From positions 3,906,001 through 3,970,000 of the forward strand of contig NW_024465751.1 of assembly GCF_017591425.1 (NCBI RefSeq): DNA of 64,000 nucleotides, written 5' to 3'. Under the pieces are notes generated by a model that searched no databases, was not told where the DNA came from, and saw only the letters and a list, made by a program, of their open reading frames with translations. This document shows, one piece after another, positions 57,145-64,000 of this stretch. Positions within the stretch are counted from its first letter, which is position 1; every line of letters starts with the position of its first letter. A program made the position numbers and the translations under genes. Origin of the DNA: Ochotona curzoniae. Lineage: Eukaryota; Chordata; Mammalia; Lagomorpha; Ochotonidae.

Positions 57145-57335
57145 AAGTATTAGTGTTTGATTCACAAGCCCTGTTCATGTTATTATTTAATGCTTATCTT
57201 TACCCTGCTATTATTTTCATAGGCCATGGTTTATAGGTGAAGAAATTAAGGATTACAACAGTTAGGTATTTTGCCCAAGGCAACACAGCCACTGAGTAAT
57301 GGACTTGCAAATTAATCTCCTGTCTGCAGAGTGCC
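57145..57335 (-). repeat. MIR SINE
   Basis: TTTATAGGTGAAGAAATTAAGG followed by TTTTGCCCAAGGCAACACAG. Confidence 0.7.
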
Positions 57336-57690
57336 CATGCATGTCAGTCAGACTTGATCTGAATTTGTGTCTTCCTGTATCGCTGATGTAAGTTTTCCTT
57401 TCATTCCATGTGCTCTTGAGTGTCTTCAGCCACCAGTGACTCTAGGCTGTCAGTCTTTTGAGAAATGCAGTGAAGTCTTTAAGTAGTGTTCTGTGGAATC
57501 TTACACACAGGAATTTGGTGTCCTGAACTTGATGTCTTCATCATCAGCTCCCACTATTATTCAGTGCAAGTACATTGCTTCTTAAATTTTGAAACCTGGT
57601 AAGCTTAATAAGAGTGCTGCTTAAAATATTAAATTGCATGCACCGGCCCATTAGTTACCATCCCGCCCTGTAGATTGTAGTCTCTCTCTC

Positions 57691-57961
57691 TTTTTTTTTA
57701 AGATTTATTTTATTTTTTATTGCAAAGTCAGATATGCAGAGAGGAGGAGAGACAGAGAGCAAGATCTTCTGTCTGATGATTAATGCTCCAAGTGACCACA
57801 ACAGACAGTGCTGCGCTGATCCAAAGCCAGCAGCCAAGAACTTCCTCCAGGTCTCCCACACAACTGGGAAGCGGGGCTGCTGGAATTAGAACCAGTGCCC
57901 ATATAGGATCCTGTCGCTTTCAAGGCAAGGACTTTAGCCCCTAAGCCACTGTGCCAGGCCC
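57691..57961 (-). mobile_element. CSINE, young, internally deleted
   Basis: TTATTTTTTATTGCAAAGTC, GTCTGATGATTAATGCTCC and GCTGGAATTAGAACCAGTGC. The sequence jumps from CAGGTCTCCCACAC to AACTGGGAAGCGGGG, so about 90 bp of the centre is missing. Confidence 0.9.
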
Positions 57962-60950
57962 GCTCTCTCTTTTTCTAATGTCAAAAAGGATTTAGAGTAA
58001 AATCAAGGTTGGACTTTTTGCTAAGGTAAAGCATAAGTGTTTAGATCTGTCCCTGACCTCTTTAGGAGGAAACAATAAAACATATCCCATCATGCCAGCA
58101 TCAGTTCTGTAGCCTACGTGTGTGTCCCAGTGATGAAGGTGAGTTTTCTCTGGACACATATGGCAAATGGCAGTGGGTGAGAATGAGTTTGACTGTGGTC
58201 CAGAAAGAAGGAAATTTCCTGCTTGTGCTATAACTCATGTTTTTATTTTTTTTATTCTAAGAATAAGGTACAACACTGTGAACTAAGTAGATATTCCATG
58301 CTAAAGCTTCTTGCTGAAGTTGTTTGCTTTTTATATACACTTTTGAAATTTGAAAAATATTTTCTGTATCATCTGATGACAGCTAATTCTGGTGGCATCT
58401 TTAGTCTTCCTTACATATAAATAAATCAAGGCTTAAAGAGGTTAAATGCTTGGCCTTATAGTAAGCAATACACTTGGTCTGTGAATGGAAGATCTCTGTT
58501 TTGGAAACTTGATTTCGTTGTCTTGTGTGTGTGCTAGGTTTTCTGTCTTGTAGGATTCATGAAAAATACTTCCTATACTTGATTCTGTTGTCAAGAGGAA
58601 AACATTTGGGCAGAGGGAAAAGAGCCTTGCTTTCTCTTTGCTCCTGAAATTTCTTTTTGGATCTTTGAGTCCCTGCTATTTGTGGTGAAAGACAGAACTG
58701 CCAGCAGTCCTGCCTTAACTGGGAAGATGCAAAAATGATTGTGGGGCTTCCAGCCCCACCCTAACATACTTAGTTGTGCTGTTGACCAATCTGTCTGCCT
58801 TTGAACGGCCTGCAATCCTGGCTTAAGAATTGCTACTGTCTGTTGTACTTGCCACAGGGCTTGCTGGCTGACTCCAGCTCCCTGGCCATCTATCACCTTA
58901 CTTTTTTTGCTGGGGGCTTGTTGCTCAGGGAATTGCAAATTTTATAATCTAAAGGGACCTTGGAGAAAATTTAGTCCAGGGCTTGTCATCCTGGGAGCGT
59001 GATCTCCAAAAGACCTATAAGAGGGTGTTGAATATTTGTCAGCCTCTACAGTGTATTAAGGAAAACATAACGGGTACTCCTGACAGCGTGGTTCATTGTA
59101 ATGCTAATGGTTTTGGCCAGCATGCATCAGCTCCATGGTAGAACACTGTCTTCTACCAATCATGTGAGCTCACGCCTGTTTATAGGTGCCTCAGTGTAGG
59201 AGAGCCAAGCACTGTCTCATTCATGTGATCGGCTTACTAGAAGAGCCTTCTGACTTTTTTATTCCTGTGGGAGAAAGCTTAGGAATGATGCAGACCCATA
59301 CTGCATCTTCCTTAATCCTGTTGGTTTGGAATGTTGAAACTGAGACCTAGAGAAGAAAATGATCCAAAATTTACCTCAGAGTTCCTGACTGTCACCCCAG
59401 AGCTCTTTACATTCTGTTCTCCAGCAGGGTGGCAGGGGCTGATGGTGCGTGGCAAGGGACTCTCCTCCAGCACCATTCCTCGGAACTGCTGTGGGGCATG
59501 TGGGGAGGAGAGGAAGAGGAAGTTGGGATCCCAGCTTGTGAGCCCAGTCTGCTGGTCTGAGGCATGTTGTTGGAGGTCATGGCAGCCCTCCCTGATGTCA
59601 GGCCAGCAGGCTGTCATCAGGGATGGTTTGTGGTGTTGAATGTTCAGATGCCACTGAAACCTTTGCCTTTGTTGTATGGGAGTCCAGAAAGCCTCAGAGA
59701 AATGGTTTCCATTTATATAACCTACTCATTTGGGGGCACTGTAGCCTGTTCTTGGCCTTGGCCATGGCCATTTCCATATGCAAGTGATGGGTTTGGGGAC
59801 TGTGTCACTTCATGTCAGCCCCCATTTCTGCATTTGGTAACTACAGATCTTTGCTTAAGGCCATAGTGGATGTTAGGCACTCATGAAGTGACTTCACGAG
59901 CTGGTCAAATGGGACCCTGTGAATGTCAAGGACTGGGCTGGGCAGAGGAGTCAGCTCCCCTCCAGGGGCAGGGAGGCGGTGGGTAAGTTAGGGTAGAAGC
60001 ATTTCTAGGTGAGAAAACAGACAAGAAATCTCTCCACTGTGGAGCAGTGGTGACCACTGAGTTGGAGAGGGCAGAGTACCTTTGCCTAGGTTAGTTGGAG
60101 CCCAGTTGCTTGCGTAACTTGTAGAGTGTGAGGGACAAGTTGTTGAGCTTTCCTGTTTCTTGGTTTCCTCATAGCAATGGTGCCTACCTCTATTGTGTAT
60201 TTGTGAAATGCTTGCAACAGGGCCTGGAAGGGTGATTAGTCCGTAAATGATTTCCTCTTTCCTGTTAAATATGTGTTATTACTGCATTAGACCATTTTAC
60301 CTGAGAAGGCAGTACTGGTAGAGTAGGTGATGAGGAGATGAGATAGCAGAGCCCACTCTGTACGCTTCACGGACCCTGTACACAGATGGACTAAGAGGGA
60401 GAGCTAGGATGGCATCAGACACTTTGACCATGGAGGGTGAGGGTTACAGCCAGGTGGACGGCGAGTGTAACTGTGTACTTAGCCCTTGGTGGTACTGCTG
60501 TCTGAAATGAGGAACCAGTGACTAGTGCTGTCGGGTCTCGGTCCAGCTCAGCTCTCCCAGCACAGCTGCCCTGGTTCTTTGTGCTGTGCCTGTGTTCTCC
60601 TTCCTCGGTGCCTCAGGACAGGAGAGTGTGGCCCTTTTGATGAGCTTGCCTTTGGGGTGCTGAGCTTTTCTCTCCCTTGCAGAATGACTTGCAGGTCTTT
60701 GGTTCTGGCCATTTGTGGGAAGTGCTGGGGAAAGCATTTCTGCCTTGGTTTCTGACTGAGCAGGGGCAGCTAGGGTATGTGCTTTGCTGATTGCAGCTGG
60801 AAGCACCAGGCCACAGGGAATTCCACTCCAGCTTGGAGGCAGGAGCCTTAAAGCAGAAATGATAATGCTAACATTCTTTGTGGCTTCTTTTCATTGTCAG
60901 TAAAATGAATGTTAATTGTTTGTGGGGCAGGTCAGATTGAGGGAAACTTG
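57962..60950. other. Unassigned intronic sequence
   Basis: A MIR-like core occurs at about 60155-60260 (TTTCTTGGTTTCCTCATAGC). The 115-codon frame (58591-58938, -) and other frames look spurious. Confidence 0.4.
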
Positions 60951-60961
60951 ACTTCACTAGG
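60951..60961. repeat. Left target-site duplication of NOP56 pseudogene
   Basis: ACTTCACTAGG is matched by ACTGCACTAGG at 61483-61493 (10 of 11). It abuts the A-rich tail of the insertion. Confidence 0.75.
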
Positions 60962-61482
60962 CTTATTTATTTATTTATTGTGAATTTGTTTTTCTTGGGG
61001 TGAGGGCACAGGGTGGGTTGCCTTGGGGGAGTACCCTCCAGGCAGTGTCCTGCCAGTCTTCCTGGGAGGTCTTGTGGAGCCTTTTCTTGGTGCTGCTATT
61101 GCTGCCAGCACCCTCTTTGGGGCTGCTGCTCCTTGGAAGAGACCTCCCTGCTGCCCACCTCTGCCGCATTGTTCACCACCGCCTCCTCCCAGGATTTCTT
61201 GCTCTTGGGAGAGCTTGCGTTGTGCTCTGTCTCTTCCAGGTCGCCATTAACCAACTGCTCCTTGGGCTTTTCCATTTCGTTCTCCTGAGGAACCTCCTGG
61301 GCATTTTGCTTTTTCTTCTTTTTGGGTTTTTCCTGCACCTCCTCGCGCTGCTTCAGGGTGCTGCTGCTGGTCTGCGAAGATGCCAACGCCAGCACTGCCA
61401 GGTGCTGCTTCTCCTCCTTTAGGCGTTTCTCTTGCTTCTCCAGCTTGCAGGTGATCTTCACGGCTGCCTCCTCCTGGTTCAG
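60962..61482 (-). pseudogene. NOP56: NOP56 processed pseudogene, 5'-truncated
   Basis: NOP56 is a core box C/D snoRNP protein. On the - strand this segment resembles its C-terminal tail: KLEKQEKRLKEEK near 61450, ALASSQTSSST, a run of five lysines, AQEVPQENEME, then NGDLEETEHNASSPKSKKS, ending near SSTKKRLHKTSQED in another frame. The lysine-rich repeats are shortened relative to the parent and the final portion is frameshifted, so it is not functional. The exonic sequence is continuous. Downstream of the coding part lies an AATAAA-rich degenerate tail (60962-60980). An 11-bp direct repeat with one mismatch flanks it (60951-60961 and 61483-61493). Together these show L1-mediated retrotransposition with loss of most of the 5' part. 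Confidence 0.85.
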
Positions 61483-63284
61483 ACTGCACTAGGTTTAACA
61501 GAATGTGGAAGTTTCCTTTGGACTCTGCCGGGCCTGGGACAGCATCTGAGTAGCCCCGTATTGTAACGCTGTTTATGTCAGTTACCTAAGAATTGTAGTG
61601 CCAAGGCTACCGTATAATTTTCCCCAAAGAACTGGGATATGAATTCTTTTGTGAAAGGAAGGACCCAGTTTAGCCATCCAGAAGCTAGGCAGCAGAATCA
61701 CATCATGCGTCCAGGGAAGTCAAACCCAAAAGATGAATACATTTTGTTACCAACTATTGCAAGAAAGCAAAATGTTGGCCTTGTCAAGATTTTGTCAGTG
61801 GAGCTGTGGATGTGCTTTGGATGGTGCTAAATATAAACTCTTCCCAGATCTTTCCATTATTAACATAGCCCTGATACCTTCTGTTTCTGGAACATTGTGC
61901 CTGGGGGACTCGGCTGGAGGGATGGCCATGGCCTAGTGCTGAGCTTGGCTTTCAGCACCCAATGGGCTGTGAGGAGGGAGTGGTAACCGTGTTATTATGG
62001 CATAAATGCAACAGAAGAGGAAAAAGACCTCAAAGATCATCTAGTCTAACTCCTCTTAGAGATGAGAAACATGTTAGATTATTTTGTGAATAGCAACAGA
62101 CCAGGTCCTGTGCCCCTATTCCTCCTAGGAAAATGGCAAATGACACAGTTTTTACCTACCATGTCCCTCATGGGTTGGGGGGATCTACTGGATCTTGGAA
62201 AAGGCGTATCTGGGAAGAATTAGAATAGTTCCACTTGGATCAGGAGGCCGTTTTTGGTTCCATAATCCTCAGCCAGGATGAAGAGTGGAACTGAGTCTTC
62301 CCTCTTGGACAGGCCTAGGGGTAATGGTGTATCAGAGCATGGCAGGAAATCAGAAACACAGTGTCCCACGTTGCAAGATCACACGGCCAAGCTGCGATGG
62401 GATCCAGGCTTTCGGTTTTGATCTTCGTTTTTCTTTGAGGTACAAGTTAGATGGAGACAAGGTATCTCACAGATTACAGGGAGAAGCGGTAGGCCATGTA
62501 AGGTAGATGAATGCCAAGCATCATTGGCACTCAGATGTTCCTTTCTTACCCTTCCCTCTGCCAGCCTCACAGTTCCCTGACCCCTTCTGCTCCATGTTCA
62601 CTGGGATAGCCTGAAGGGCTGTGGTCAGGACACTGTGCCACTTTGTTTTAGCTTTGCTGATGTCCACAGAGAGTGCCATTCTGCACAGGGTGCGTAGGTG
62701 GTGAAGAAATACCCATTTCCCTTAACTGCACGGTGCGGACAGCCATGATGCTTCTCTAGAAAACTGGGCAGGGCAACTGCCTCCCTGGGGAAATTGCTGG
62801 TATGACTGGCTTTCCCGCAGGATTAAATGCCAAACTGCCTAAAGGTCTGGTGAGCGCTGACAGCTTTCCTTCCATCCAATAACTATCTTCACTGCCCTGT
62901 TACAAATGAAGTAAAATGTGAACTTCTTCATTGTTTATAAATAAGGGGGGGCTTAGTTTCAGTTTCATTAAGCATTTTTATGATGCCCGTTTCCTTTTCC
63001 TTGTAATGTTTATTCACATTAATACCATTTACATAAAATTAGGTACTCCTTATTTCTGCAAAGTGCAAATCAAAATAAGCATTTACTGCTGGCCCAGCAG
63101 CTGCTGCTGCTTTAATAATAGTAATATTTTTCATAGTAATGCAAGTGAGTGCACTGCCTCCCAGTAAATAAAACGATGCCAAGCTGAATAACACAGCCAC
63201 CATCCCAAGGCGTCGGCGTTTTGCGTATGAGTTTGGAAAATTTCAGAATCTGCGAATGCTGCAATTAAGCAACTCCTCTTTGTA

Positions 63285-63420
63285 GGAACTGTATTGGATG
63301 CCGTCACACATCATACTGAACTGAATCATTCCAAGAGCTGTGGGTGTGCTTGAGGGGGCAGGGTGCTGCTTCTCCGTTTTCCAGAAGATGAACCAGGCCT
63401 AGAAAGGGTTCATCAACGCA
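63285..63420 (-). repeat. MIR fragment
   Basis: CTTCTCCGTTTTCCAGAAGATG followed by AACCAGGCCTAGAAAGGG; diverged. Confidence 0.5.
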
Positions 63421-63466
63421 GTCCGTGGTCTTTCTACTTTGAGCTCATCCATAGGGAAAATGTTAT

Positions 63467-63497
63467 ACACACACATACACACACACACACACACACA
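63467..63497. repeat. (CA)n microsatellite
   Basis: CA run with a single CATA interruption. Confidence 0.95.
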
Positions 63498-63761
63498 TGA
63501 GTGAGGTGCAAACTGGAAAGGGGCTTCTGCTGAAACATGAGGTGTTTAGGTTAGACTTGCAAACGAACTTCCTGAGAGGGTATTACATTCAAACTAGTTG
63601 ACCACAGAAGTAGATTATTTCCCTTTGGTTTTAGGAGAGTTTGGTTGAACTAAATTTGTTCCTATTTTCTCCTTGTAGAATCAACCACTTTCATTAGCTT
63701 ATGAGTATGAGTATCAGGGTCAGGGCATTTTTCCCACATCAACCTACCCATCTTTTTTCTT

Positions 63762-64000
63762 TAAAAAAGATTTATTCATTTTTATTACAAAGTCAGATAT
63801 ACAGAGAAGAGGAGAGACAGCAAGATCTTCCGTCCGATAACTCACTCCCCAAGTGACCGCAACGGCCAGTGCTGCGCCAGTCCAAAGCCAGGAGCCAGGA
63901 ACCTCCTCCAGGTCTCCCACACAGGTGTAGGGTCCCAAAGCATTGGGGCTCTCCTCAACTGCTTTCCCAGGCCACAGGCAGGGAGCTGGATGGGAAGTGG
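63762..64000 (-). mobile_element. CSINE, young, cut by the window edge
   Basis: TTTATTCATTTTTATTACAAAG tail side, GATCTTCCGTCCGATAACTC and CAGGGAGCTGGATGGGAAGTGG at the edge. The head lies outside the window. Confidence 0.95.

Larger units (their letters stand above)
55664..57690. other. Unassigned intronic sequence with MIR pieces
   Basis: MIR copies at 56375-56500 and 57145-57335. The rest has no repeat or gene I can support. Confidence 0.45.
61494..63761. other. Intronic sequence, partly MIR, partly AT-rich single-copy
   Basis: MIR-like pieces at about 62020-62110 and 63285-63420 and a CA microsatellite (63467-63497). The AT-rich block 62900-63280 shows no known repeat. Confidence 0.45.
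52775..64000 (+). other. ASAP1: ASAP1 intron downstream of the MPDQ exon (incomplete)
   Basis: The intron starts with GTAGGA at 52775 and continues past the window edge. It contains the right flank of the CpG island, a TG microsatellite, three young CSINEs, the NOP56 pseudogene and old MIR pieces. No acceptor followed by the expected ASAP1 coding sequence was recognised. Confidence 0.85.

Noticed and set aside
61000..61422. Leucine-rich + strand frame of 140 codons
   Set aside because: It is the antisense shadow of the NOP56 pseudogene lysine/glutamate-rich region.
52775..64000. Next ASAP1 exon (expected ALDQDRTAL)
   Set aside because: No frame with this sequence was seen; the window ends within the intron.
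1..64000. Bacterial-type systems (CRISPR, operons, prophage)
   Set aside because: The window is vertebrate intronic DNA; spaced repeats are SINEs and microsatellites, and there are no compact gene arrays.

Overview
This window is mammalian nuclear DNA, almost certainly from a lagomorph. About 33 copies or fragments of a tRNA-derived SINE of the lagomorph C-repeat (CSINE) type are spread through it. The youngest copies (55334-55648, 57691-57961, 63762-64000) look to me more like the pika (Ochotona) form than the rabbit form, but that is a judgement from memory. Older layers shared by placental mammals are also present: MIR, L2, L1 3' ends, Tigger-type and mariner-type DNA transposons, and LTR remnants.

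The one protein-coding gene I can support is ASAP1 (Arf-GAP with SH3 domain, ankyrin repeats and PH domain 1), on the + strand. Two of its exons are visible. Exon 16739-16823 holds the end of the 5' leader and codons 1-19 plus two bases of codon 20. Exon 52648-52774 completes codon 20 and encodes the next 42 residues, starting MPDQISVSEF, where the BAR domain begins. The splice sites and the split arginine codon (CG|G) fit exactly across a 35,824-bp intron. Sequence before 16739 is best read as an intron in the 5' leader; I see no CpG island there, so the upstream promoter probably lies outside the window. Sequence after 52774 is the next intron. I did not find the following exon.

A strong CpG island (about 51645-52860) sits directly on the second exon. 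It has GC boxes, two ETS motifs in a 17-bp tandem duplication and an exact NRF1-type core. An in-frame stop at 52604-52606 means that transcripts starting in the island should initiate at the MPDQ methionine, giving an ASAP1 form without the first 20 residues.

The rest is intronic DNA shaped by retrotransposition. Notable items are a 5'-truncated NOP56 processed pseudogene (60962-61482, - strand) with an 11-bp target duplication; a 30-33 nt fragment of the 5' end of U2 snRNA (44934-44966) between perfect 11-bp direct repeats; two sense-oriented LTR-like promoter modules (about 23480-23850 and 29230-29650); a multiply nested L1 region (42075-44165); and several microsatellites. CSINE orientation is skewed: by my count 28 copies are antisense to ASAP1 and 5 are sense. 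I found no tRNA or rRNA gene, no CRISPR, and no gene cluster resembling a new multi-gene system.
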